Below, piece after piece: positions 34,706-44,051 of a DNA stretch of 64,000 nt. The stretch is from Cristatella mucedo (lineage: Eukaryota; Bryozoa; Phylactolaemata; Cristatellidae). Every line of letters starts with the position of its first letter. Position 1 is the stretch's first letter. Position numbers and translations under genes: made by a program. The stretch spans positions 10,416,501 to 10,480,500 of the forward strand of contig WPIO01000001.1 in NCBI GenBank assembly GCA_009760855.2. Reading direction: 5' to 3'. The notes under the pieces are model-generated. The model saw only the letters and a program-made list of their open reading frames with translations, made no database searches and was not told the DNA's origin.

Positions 34706-37700
34706 CACACACACACACTTACACTCTCAAACATTCACGCACGTATGCTTACATGCACGAAGCCACATTTTCATATGTGTAAGATAGAGCACTCTTTTGG
34801 GTAGCTATGGTTAATAGCTGCCAAACCACGTACGTGTGAATGTCTGCCAAGTGATTCCACTGTTTTAATATTACGATGTCTCCACATTGCTTTTGATTTG
34901 TTTTGTGGCCAGTTAGTATCCAGCGTCTGCCCTTGACTGGCCAATACCATCAGCCAGCTAGGTGAGGATATGTACGAAGGTATGAACCAGAAGCTGTTCG
35001 CTTTCCTGGATACAAGAGCTATGCCTAGCTCCCACCTTCTGCTGCAAATTGCTTCGTGCTGTGAGAGGAAGGGTTGGGATCAAATGGTCAGTCTAACTCA
35101 TCTCTCTCTGCATCTGCTTTGGAGCTGCTGCTATACCTTCAGCCATGCTTGGATTGTCCTCTCCCTGGGCATGCAGTCAAGCAAATCTTGGTTTGTAGTC
35201 GCCCACCATGCGGTTATAGTATCATTTACTGGTACACCACGATGGGCTCTCCGGTTGATAACTTTCCTGCTGCTTATAACCAGTTTTGATTATTGTGTGC
35301 CATCTTGTCGGTGCCTCCTCAAACCTATTTTTCAGCAATACCCTATGCAGCAGCAGCCCTCTACATCGTGTCTAGGTCGCTCTACTTGGCGCTGCCTGCA
35401 TCGCTTGAACCTGCTTCCGTATCTTGATAACCGGATTCCTAAAGATTCAGCAGTGATGACTTTTTTATGAATGGTTTGGTGGCATTTACTATTGTGCACA
35501 TTTCATGTAATTATTAGATTTGATGTAATTGTTATTTATTCTTGCGAACTTCATGTATGATTTATACATCTAAGACTTCATACAGAATTGAGTAAAGCAG
35601 TTATTGCCGGTAAGTATCCATTTAATTGCCAACTTTAAGCTAACTGCATAGGCATGACAGTTGACTAAGATCAGAATTGTGACCTGTATCTGTACAGTGG
35701 TGGTGGACAATCCAGTGACAGTCCAGGTTGTGAACCCACAGCAATTCTTAGTGTGAGCAAATGATATTTGTCACTGGAATCGGTAGCCATCGCTAAAGAA
35801 TATATGTGCCATTCTGAATTGCCTGCTGCCGATTTCGACTTAAGCTCTAGCTAGCTGTATCATCCTGGCTTCGGTCTTGTCGAGTCGTGGTGATCGATCC
35901 TTAGGCTGTCAGCCACATTCATTTTTTAATAGGTATACCATCCAAATGCATATTAAGCAAGTATTATGTTAGACTGCTGAGCTGAGCATCCAGCTTCTTT
36001 ATGCTAGCGATCTACGTGGCAAGTCCGTGTTGGTCTGGCCATATGGCTGCTACTTTAGCTCGATAAACATTCTAGTCAATTCAAATCGTCGTGCCACTCT
36101 GGCATATCTCTTTTAAGTGGCAGTTACATAAAAAGTTTTTGTGGATTAGGCAAGTTGGTTCATAGTTGTCTCGATCACAAGTTCCTTTTTTTGTCCACGT
36201 AACCTACGTTCTAATAATGATAATAATAATAATTTTTTCATTGCACCCTAGGATAATTTGATCTCTTTCTAGGCACTTAACACTTTCTGAAAAAGAAGCA
36301 TGATCGAATGGTTCGTGGTAACGTGCTCAATAACAACAAGCATAACATGGCTATAATTGATATGCACAGGATCAGCATGCAAATATGGTTAGTGGCAGCA
36401 TGCACAGAATCAGCACACAAAGGGTGAATCGCATGGACCCATTTAATGCTCTGATAAGTATGCATTTTTAGCTTGTTTTAATGTGGTCACGTCAGGGGGT
36501 GTCGTGATGGAAGTCGGAAGTGAGTTCTAGGCTTGGGAAGCATACGAACTAAAGGTGCATTCATCAAAGAATTTGAGGCCCGTACGAGGTAAACGATTAG
36601 ATTTCTCAACTCAGGTGGTGGATGCTTAGCCTGGTGGGGAAGTGGATCTGATAGGCAGGCTGGCGCCAAAGAATGAAGGGACCTAAAAGTGAGTGACAGA
36701 ACCTTAAAGTCGATGCGCTGCTCGGCCGGGGAGCTAGTGCAGGTTGGCGAGAAATGATGTGATTTGGAAACTGTTTCTTGTCACTAGATGAACACGTGAG
36801 CTCCTACTTTCACCTAGGTAACATTGCCAGAATTTGGGTTTGCTTAGATAATTCGCAATATCCCGACTAGACTTCAGTAATTTACTACTTGTACGTGTTC
36901 CTGTGTGTGTAATAAATAACGCTATTCTTGGCAACTTGGCTTATCTGACGGCATTTGCTTCCCCCTACAGTGGTGCAGCAACCGTTGGCGCCGCCCCGTT
37001 TTTGATTCACTACCTCGACCGTCACCAATGACGAAATTATGTCTTAATTCCACTCGATAAGCAACAGACGAGTTCGTCTCTAAATAAGCACTACAACTTT
37101 GCACTGTAATTATTCATTGCTTGTGAGTCTAATCCCTCCTACATGAAAATCTCGCAGGTCGTCTTAAAAAATTGCGCAGATCTTGCCCCCTATAGACGAA
37201 AATCCTGGCCCGCCATTGGATTCAGTCACAGGGACTGTCTGGTTAATATTTAGATTCTAGCAACCTGGACGTGGTGTTGAAGCAGCCAGCAGTTGTTTAA
37301 ACCACTATCATCAAAGCTAGTTTTTTTACTTCCAGAGCCAGATGCCAGTGGTATTCTGTCACTGCTGCCTATAGCAAACTTGTATGTCGTGGGGCACCAC
37401 CAATGTCAGAGCTGCTGAAGGCCTGGCCGTGGAACATCACATTACTTGTTTGTTGAAGATAGCTCGGCCACAGTAGGCTGATCAATTCTCCAATGTTGTG
37501 ACCTCCATTGTGTTATGAGCTGTTTAGGCCGGCTACATAGCTGAGTCATACAGGCATATCGTCTTCTATTATGCATGTCTGTAGTGTTGCATCAACAGTA
37601 AACTACTTATAAAACTGGTCTGACAATCGAATATTTGTTTAGATTACCTTTCAAAAAACAAACATCTAGGATGGGATCGGAAGTTTTGACGACTTCCCCA

Positions 37701-40700
37701 TAAAAGAAATGAACATGTAAACTGGAAGCAACATGTCTATAAATGAAAGATTTACCTATCTCTGCATTACATGCGACTTACATCCCAACTTTTTAAACCT
37801 TGTAGATCTAGGTTTCATCAGTTAACCTTGTTCGGGTGCATTCTTGTGACTTTTATATAGCTTCATTTTCAGCATAGCTTGATGCGTTGTAAATTCCTTA
37901 ACTTGGGCTAATAATGCTTGTCTCTGACGGAAATTTGAAATACAAGCAGCTCTGCTTGTACCACAACATTATAGAAAATGACTTATTTCGATTGACTTAA
38001 TTTGCTGTACATGTCCATGATTGCAGAAAATAAAGCTCACGGACGTTTGACGAGGGAAATTATGCCGTGGTACTCCACTCAGTGGTGCTCCACCCCTACC
38101 CCATGGTGCTCCACCCCCCCATTGTACTCCATCCTCCATGGTGTTCAACCCCCTCCCAGTGGTGTTCCACCCCTCCCTGTTAGATTTTCATTCTTTTTGA
38201 CAGTTGAGCTGTCATCGACAGTTGCAGCTAACCAAGACTTTGTACTCCGGTCTAATTCCCTTATGGTTTTCAACCTTTGTTGTTACTTTTTGCAGAAGTT
38301 AGGTCCGCGATCTGTACCCACTTTTGTGACAGACCAGTAATCGTGGATGGCAAAGGTTTAGGCTGCTGTAAACTACGTCGGTTTTTCTGTTTTGCGCTTC
38401 TTGTGGGGCAGCAGTAGAAATGTGTGTGCAGCAGGCGCCTATATACGAGGCAAGGCTCATAGGTACCGAATAGCGTTCGGTTGACTACCTGACTGGACAG
38501 TCCATAAGCCGTAAGATCAAATTTTAATTTACACTGCTCCATTAGCTACCAGTTAGCCCTTGAGGAAGAGGCCTTTGTCCACAAGTTGTGGTGACTACTG
38601 CAAGTTTAGGAGTGGTGTTTCTTCATTTAATCTCAGATGCCTTCCATAAGGTATGCATTCATAAAACGTGTATTCAGTGCAAGCAGGCAGCATGTGCTCT
38701 GTTAGGGGTTGTGGTTGAAGCACTGACGAATATTGCCGTGGAGGCTGACAATAATCAATGATCATGTAGAGGTGTAGCTGCCCATTGTAAGAACTGAAGG
38801 ATATCGGTTGTCAGCAGCAACATATGCAATTACATTGGGAGATTGATTTCTTATGGAAAAACATTAATACTCGGTTAGAGCATGTATGCTCATGTCTCCT
38901 GGTGGCATATTAAGTTAAACCGGATGCCCATTCTCAGCTGCAGATTAACTAGTTTGGCCGAATTGTTAAGGTGCTCACCTTGTTCATGGTGAATGTATCT
39001 GAATGAATCTGACGACCAACGTTGTGGGTTTTAGTCCCGTGGCATACGTGAAACGTCTGAGAAGATTAAGTTGTGTGCAGCCAGACGTTTACAGCTAGAG
39101 CGATAGCTGGCTCAGACTTCTGGCAAAACCCGAATCCAAGTTAGAGGGGTCCGTGCAATTTTCACGGACCCCTCTAATTGAGCTTCAAAGTTTTGCCAGA
39201 TGTCTGTGCCAGCAACCGCTGTACGTGGTACATTTGAGTGATTCGTATTGAATTCTGTAGCATGCTAATGTGGTTTGTAATTTCGTTTGCATCTGATTAA
39301 ACCAGCTATACTAAGCAGAAAGAGGTGCTTGCATAGGTTGTTCTTTTTGGGAAGCAATTTCTTTGGCTTTCTGAAGCAGGATTCTCATAAGACAACCATG
39401 AAATTGTTCATAAAGTATGACAAGTGGCATTAAAAATGGTTTGAGGCATGGACGATGGTGAGGCATGTGTGGTAATTTTACCCATATTACCGTAATGTCA
39501 CCAATGCTTGTGCCAATTTGCATGGCGATCGTTCCAACAGCAAATGTGCTTAGAGGGGGATAAATCCCATATTGGTGGGGGACCTAACTTCCACTCGTTG
39601 ACCCTGCACCTTAATGGCACTTCAATATGGAGCATTATGATGTAACTTGGTAATCAAAATGTCAAGATAACCCAAGGTGCAAGAATTTTGTATTCTATAA
39701 TAAGCAATGGCATCACAAACATGGAGCAGAGCATGATCATTGTAACATGACCGGGTTTTGTGTTTATTCTTCCATTTTGGCATAATCTCATTTTCATATT
39801 AACTGATATAAAGGTGCATAGTAGTTCTTCGATCATCCTAAGCCAGGTAAGAAAACGTCGGTTCAGTTACAGCTTTTGGTTATGTATAAGACCAGCCTCA
39901 CAACACACTTCAGTTTAGGTGTTATAGTATCTACTTGATGTGATCTTTTGACGTTTTAAAAAACTTGCCAGACTAGCTCTTGATTCAATCAATTTCTTGG
40001 CGGGCAGTCAATAAGAGATATCCCAGCACAAGTAAGATTTCTTTTCACTCGGCCTCAACTTCCTACTTGGCTAGACAGCGCTGTTACCATAGCCTTGCGA
40101 AGCAGAAGGTAGTCATCCTTGATTGCCTTCGGGATGTAAGAGTACACATAAAGGCGCTTCTTCCCTGAAGAGATGCAGATACGAGTGTCAGCCAAGTTGT
40201 GAAGTCATCACCGACTTGAAATTGCTCGAGCAGCATTGCTGCAGTTTTCCACTAAAAGCTGCATGCTCAAACTATTTGTTCCATATGGTAGATTTAGAAG
40301 TCACAAGCATGCATACCAACAAGCTTCACTTAATGGACCTCCATCTACCAAGGTTGTTATGCAATGCTGAGATTTGTAGAAATGACTACGGATTTACCTC
40401 AGGGTTAGCCACGGTTTGCATCGTTTTTCTTACGTGGAAGTCGTCAGTACTACCAATCCTATTTCTAACGTTTGCGAATTAATGGTACCCAAATATATAT
40501 TAGATGGTCGGACGAGTGTCGTACCTATTTTCTTGACATTTCCTTTTAAATATTAGTCTCCACACTAGGGAATCAAAAGAGTCAACGGTATCAAAAGAAA
40601 GTGTAACTTGTGCCCGATTCGGTTTAATACTGTTTACTTATTAACCTAAAAGCGAGGCCTTATATATTCATGCTGTTGTGTTTTTTTTTACCACAGCTAG

Positions 40701-41380
40701 TACGTCCTGTTTTGCAGGTTGCTCAAAGTGGAATTGTTCTATCCTTTTTCGAGTCACGTTCTTCCGATCCAAAGCCATGCAAATCAGGTGTGCCACCACC
40801 AAATGATATTGATGCATTGCTTCCGGATATTGCACCGATTCCGTGTTACGACTGCTGTGACGAGATTGATGAGAATGGTGGTGAACAGGATCAGGGGCAA
40901 CAGGCACAGTGCCAGTTCGAAGACAAAGATGTCGAACTAAGCTCCAACGAAGACGATGACTATTTCCTCGACGTCGGCTTACACGAATTAATGCTGACCA
41001 GCATGCCACAGTCTTCAGATCCGCCAACTACCATGTGCCCCGAATCAATGTGGTGCTCTAATGTAGATAAGTTTTCAACCCTGCTGCTAACCATAAAAAA
41101 CTCGCCACTAACACAGCAGGGTGGCAAGCCGGCAACCCAACCTGGAGTCGGCACTGAGGACGGCTGTGAAAGCACAAGCTTTTTACAGAGTGATGAAGAG
41201 TACAGCAGCGAACCAGCTGAGAATTCAGATACAGAAAGCCAACTCACCGAGCAGATAACCGACTATCCTGATGACAAAATCGAACATGGAGGTGAATCAC
41301 CATACGGTAAAGCTGTCACTACTGCCACAGGACAGAATAGTACAAGTTTATATCACCTGTATACTGATGAACCTGCGTGA
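28598..41380 (+). CDS. PX-domain protein (p47phox/NOXO1/SH3PXD2-like PX), no SH3
   Basis: Three exons: 28598-28847, 28952-29052, 40718-41380; 337 aa. The start ATG has a good context (GCGGTGATGGCGG); the frame extends upstream but without another ATG. PX domain at about residues 15-135: VTGVHCSGFAKV, YAFIVETEWSDGRQFFVKRT followed by FGEFQVF, SFPELKKAERDK, LVDAYLKSLISLPEK, then VAQSGIVLSFFESRSSDPKP. The KRTFGEF element (R52, F54, F57) corresponds to the basic-aromatic phosphoinositide motif of PX domains. The order matches p47phox, NOXO1 and SH3PXD2 PX domains, which recruit NADPH-oxidase or podosome adaptors to phosphoinositide membranes. The usual proline-rich PxxP loop is not visible. After PX comes an acidic low-complexity tail (DENGGEQDQ, SSNEDDDYF, TESQLTEQI) and a stop, with no SH3. 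The gene faces NCOA5 tail to tail. Confidence 0.82.
29053..30240 (+). other. Start of the 11.7 kb PX intron
   Basis: GC-rich at first. It contains a local duplication: TAGGTGGCAGCCACCACCTT (about 29168) and TAGGTGGCAGCCACCTCCTT (about 29339), each followed by TGCAT, and TGGGCTTTGTTTTGCTCG versus CGGGTTTCGTTTTGCTCG about 180 bases apart. A poly-G run of 13 lies near 30104. No gene seen. Confidence 0.55.
30250..30640 (+). pseudogene. LINE 3' end copy
   Basis: Contains CTCCCAAAGCCTGGAACTCC, CTGACCTGACCACATTTAAA, GGACAGCATTTAGTGGGTCC, the 3' UTR (CATGCTGACAGTGTGCATGC) and the tail with TTATTATTATTATTATTATT. 5' truncated before the 'FGDRAFSSYAPKAWNSLP' segment. Confidence 0.85.
30690..31420 (+). 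pseudogene. LINE RT relic, degraded
   Basis: ACACATACTAGTTATGGGCA, CTCCACTGTCAAGTCAGCCT, ACTTTCAGCTAAGGAGCGTA and CAACAGCTCGGCTGGTCTGT follow the order of the better copy at 48.65-49.1 kb. Stops and deletions are frequent. Confidence 0.6.
31536..32200 (+). pseudogene. LINE RT C-terminal copy with full 3' end
   Basis: Frame: SHITPLLADLHWLPVKQRID in shifted form near 31620, then KVLSLTFRSLHSMAPAYLSD, SFGDRAFSSYASKAWNSLPT, DLTTFKKNLKTPI and stop. It continues through a 3' UTR with repeated GTGCATG motifs to a tail ending TTATTATTATTATTA. 5' truncated. Very similar to the 48.9-49.6 kb and 59.7-60.4 kb copies, so relatively young. Confidence 0.9.
32847..33165 (+). repeat. Dispersed non-coding repeat, copy 2 (interrupted by LINE tail)
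   Basis: Landmarks CTAAACCGGAAGCAACATAT, TTGAACCTTGGTAGATAGG, GCTTGTGACTTATAAAAGGC, TAAATTCTATAACTCGGCCA and GTACTTCTAGTATAAGAG. A LINE tail in plus orientation (32895-32971) splits it after ACAAATTTT. Confidence 0.75.
32895..32971 (+). repeat. LINE 3' tail element inserted in dispersed repeat
   Basis: CAGCAAATGTAAAGTGCCTA, AAAGAGATTGAGTTCTCT, CTTTATCAAGTGTGTTATTA then TTATTATTG. Only 77 bases. The host repeat continues on both sides. Confidence 0.8.
34632..34717 (+). repeat. (GA)n then (CA)n microsatellite
   Basis: About 70 bases of GA dinucleotides followed by ACACACAC. It explains the Arg-Glu and Ser-Leu frames on the two strands. Confidence 0.97.
34800..36200. other. PX intron, no gene supported
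   Basis: A plus-strand frame of 166 codons (34970-35470) has no recognisable domain, and two other frames over the same stretch are also open for a while. I do not call a gene. Confidence 0.45.
36212..36780 (-). pseudogene. LINE RT C-terminal relic with tail, reverse
   Basis: The minus strand reads PLLANLH near 36740, APACLSDPLPHQAKH near 36660, VRMLPKPRTHFR near 36535, then the 3' UTR and GTTAAGTGCCTAGAAAGAG and a TTATTATTATCATTA end at 36212. More diverged than the plus-strand copies. Confidence 0.75.
37611..37955 (+). repeat. Dispersed non-coding repeat, copy 3 (uninterrupted)
   Basis: Landmarks ATCGAATATTTGTTTAGATT, GATGGGATCGGAAGTTTT, ACTGGAAGCAACATGTCTAT, CAACTTTTTAAACCTTGTAG, CTTGTGACTTTTATATAGC, TGTAAATTCCTTAACTTGG. 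This copy lacks the nested tails and serves as the empty-site comparison. Confidence 0.7.
38075..38182 (+). repeat. Minisatellite-like array, about 18-21 bp units
   Basis: Five or so imperfect units of the type CCATGGTGCTCCACCCC/CAGTGGTGTTCCACCCCTCC occur in tandem. The frame across it (Trp-Cys-Ser-Thr-Pro repeats) is a by-product. Confidence 0.8.
39119..39200 (+). repeat. 82-bp inverted repeat (hairpin)
   Basis: TCTGGCAAAAC at the left pairs with GTTTTGCCAGA at the right. Inside, TTAGAGGGGTCCGTG pairs with CACGGACCCCTCTAA around a 7-base loop CAATTTT. The middle of the stem is imperfect. It lies in the long PX intron. MITE-like or a transcript hairpin. Confidence 0.85.
39201..40717 (+). other. 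End of PX intron, no gene supported
   Basis: AT-rich sequence without recognised repeats up to the acceptor TTTTGCAG at 40710-40717. Confidence 0.5.
40718..41380 (+). CDS. PX gene exon 3: end of PX domain and acidic tail
   Basis: Entered in phase 0. The first 20 codons (VAQSGIVLSFFESRSSDPKP) complete the PX domain: the 'FF' and following D match 'DFFKVRPDDL' and 'GFFAPQPLDL' type ends in the p47phox/NOXO1 group. The remaining 200 residues are rich in D, E, S, Q and T, with a DCCDEIDENG segment and predicted disorder. Stop TGA 41378-41380. Confidence 0.82.
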   Translation, partial: VAQSGIVLSFFESRSSDPKPCKSGVPPPNDIDALLPDIAPIPCYDCCDEIDENGGEQDQGQQAQCQFEDKDVELSSNEDDDYFLDVGLHELMLTSMPQSSDPPTTMCPESMWCSNVDKFSTLLLTIKNSPLTQQGGKPATQPGVGTEDGCESTSFLQSDEEYSSEPAENSDTESQLTEQITDYPDDKIEHGGESPYGKAVTTATGQNSTSLYHLYTDEPA

Positions 41381-41603
41381 TTTGCAGGACTACCATGCTT
41401 GCTTATATGTTTACAAAACTTGCAATCGCACTGGCGTCCACGAATGTAATGTACTTATTTTCGTTAACCGGTCTCAAGACCCCAACTAATGCAGTAAATG
41501 TATACCCGTGGCATGTTAGCATTGCAACCAGGCTCTTCTACTTATTAGGATGACAGCAGGCTGTGCGGTCTGCTAACTCGTCAGGTTTTTAAACAATAAC
41601 ATT

Positions 41604-41609
41604 AATAAA
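41604..41609 (+). terminator. Poly(A) signal AATAAA of PX gene
   Basis: AATAAA 224 bases after the PX stop, followed by a T-rich stretch. It is two bases from the reverse-strand hexamer of NCOA5. Confidence 0.65.
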
Positions 41610-41611
41610 AC

Positions 41612-41617
41612 TTTATT
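41612..41617 (-). terminator. Poly(A) signal (TTTATT on plus) of NCOA5
   Basis: On the minus strand this is AATAAA, 179 bases after the NCOA5 stop. A second minus-strand hexamer lies closer at 41672-41677. Confidence 0.55.
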
Positions 41618-41795
41618 TTTGTCTAATTAGCCTATATCAGCAGCATACATACAAATGACCTACGGTTCAATTTTATTTGGCTGTCAAAACACAAGCTTCT
41701 GGTATGTAAGGTTCTATTATATAAGTGGTCTACTACGATACACAGACAGCTGGTAAGCTCCAGCTACGAGATAACAAAGGCGGTTGTGGTGTGCA

Positions 41796-44051
41796 CTAGT
41801 AGTAGCTGTTGTAGCCCCTTTCGAAAGGCCTGTTAGGGCGGTCACCCATGCCAGGAACCAACGGCTGGATTTTAGGCTTTTGCATTGCGGTTGGGCCACC
41901 GGCAGAAGAGAAATTGCCACCAGCTGAGATATTTTCCATCGCCCGTTGCACCATGGGATTCTCGAAGTTGATGGTTCCTACAAAAACCGATTTCACTTAC
42001 AGAGCGCCTGGCTACGATAAGGCCACACCGTGACGACAGTAATGCAAGCACAGCACAATACTAACAGCTTACCGGTTGCATGTCCTGCGGGTGGGCCTCC
42101 AGGCATCGGGCCACGTTCTCTTGGCGGCTGCATACGGTCGCCTGGTGGCACCCCCTGCGGTGGCACATCACGTGGTGGTCGTCGTATATCTGCAAATGCA
42201 AGCAGCCCCACAATGCAATCGGCAGGTTCATTGCCACTACAAGTATACTACTTACAACCGAAATGCACTTGAAAAAGCCGTACCATTACCTGCGCTAGCT
42301 GCACCCTGATTTGTCATTGCTAGTGCAGCAGCACGGTCCTTGCGCTTCTGTACATAACTGAACACGGCCTCCAGCTCGTTGAGAGTAAGCTCGTGCCCAT
42401 CAGCCATAAGATTTAGCAGGTAAGCCAAACCAGTGTCCGGAGGAGTGATGCCTCCAGCAGCTCCATCACCAGCTGCCGGGCGCTTTTGGGCTGGAGTTGC
42501 CAGCTGCTTTTGGCGCACGCTCTCCATGTACTCCCCAAAGGTACGACCAACCAAGCCAAGTGCATCTTCCAATGGCATGTTCCTGTGTTCTAGGAACAAT
42601 TCGGTAAGCAGTGTCAAGTTTAAGTAGGCATAGAGCGAATTCAAATTACAGCCAACTGCAGCAAAAGCAATGAGCATATTCACTAATCACCATGCACACT
42701 AAGTAATGCGACTATATTAACTTGTGATTATATTATGCAGCAATACCCCTCATCCTTGCATGGGCCTGTTGAATTATTTGGTATCAATACTTGGTGACCA
42801 AGTCACAAAACGACTAGCTAGCAACATAATTAAGCCAGAGCAAGAAAACCAAGGTTTCAAGAATTGTGCAGAAATAAACATGTGCTATAAAAAGGAACAC
42901 TGTAATCACGGGTTAACAAATCACAGGTTTCCCAAATTACCATAAAAGCTAAAACATTGCAAACACACGAGGTTGTGAATTTTGAATTGTTTCAAAACTT
43001 AATTACAGTCGGTTTTGGACTCCCATGCATGCATATAGAATTTGCTAATCTTTTTGGATAGCCATTTACCATACTTGGTAGTACAAGGTAACCACCTAGA
43101 GACTTAAACTTTTGTCGTTTGGGAATGGACTTTTCAAAAAAGGATGGCTGGTTTCTGTCCGACGATTTTTTGGGAACGGATTTCCACAAAACCCACTAGT
43201 TATGCTTTTGCTTTTCAGAATTACAACGCATAACACGGTGCAGCCTGGAACAAGAGCTACTTACTGAAATATGTCATATTACTTTTGCAAGGGTTACCAT
43301 TTTTAGTTGCATGAAACCTAATGACTAGGGATTATCTGGTCTTGGTGCTACTGCTGAGGTATTTCGGGCGACAGATCTTTTTCAAGATAGATTGTCTGGA
43401 CACTAAGCTAACGAACTAGTACCCAGGTGCTTCACACGGATTTTCATAACTTTAGATAGCTCTGCTTTTTCCTATAATTGGTGACAGCTAGAGCAAAAGT
43501 TATAATGGGAAAAAAACGTGAAAGTTTCGAACGGACAATGAAATCAGGCAGTTTGCTTGCCTTGATGCTTTTTGAGAACATATTCCCCAAGTGGGTGTTT
43601 TCTTGCTTGAACGACAGCAAGTAGTAGAACCGCAACCGATTTTGATAGAAGCTCGATTACATTTCAACTAAGTACACACTATCACACGTGGTACTTGGTC
43701 GTCAATCACCTGTTATAATTGCATTGCATGTTTCGCGGCCCATGTGTGTGGTACGACCTCGCTCGTATTGAGGCATTGCGATTAAGTAAGGCTCTATCCA
43801 TAGCGAGGCAACAATAACTAAAACCTGTCATATATATCCAGCAGACGCTACCTTGTGGGGTTCCATGCAGAATGTTCAGCGTTAGAGATCGATGAACTTC
43901 GTTTTGGCTTGTGACGATGATCGCATAAGGTACACCGCGTTTGGTTGCTTCCTCAAGTGCTTCTTGAACACCCTCTTTGTCTTTGGGAACTTGTACCCCC
44001 GTACGTATGTTCAAAGAACGGAGGCGGCGCTCAACCATTTCACAGTAGCCT
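41796..44051 (-). CDS. NCOA5 exons 6-9: anticodon-fold core, LxxLL, C-terminus
   Basis: Exon 44051-43852: GYCEMVERRLRSLNIRTGVQ ... LNILHGTPQ. Exon 42589-42290: EHRNMPLEDALGLVGRTFGE, LAYLLNLMADGHELTLNELE, FSYVQKRKDRAAAL. Exon 42189-42073 is a PPRD/PPGD/MPGGPP proline-glycine linker. Exon 41977-41796: NFENPMVQRAMENI and the end ERGYNSYY. The last three introns other than 42590-43851 are about 95-100 bases. The first of these exons begins after ATTCCAG at 44052. Confidence 0.92.

Noticed and set aside
34470-34804. Ser-Leu and Arg-Glu repeat proteins
   Set aside because: Translations of the (GA)n microsatellite on both strands.
34970-35470. 166-codon plus-strand frame in the PX intron
   Set aside because: No domain, no flanking splice logic with the PX exons, and an overlapping alternative frame is also open; likely chance.
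40668-41027. 119-codon minus-strand frame
   Set aside because: Shadow of the acidic PX exon 3 on the plus strand, which has phase-correct splicing and PX homology.
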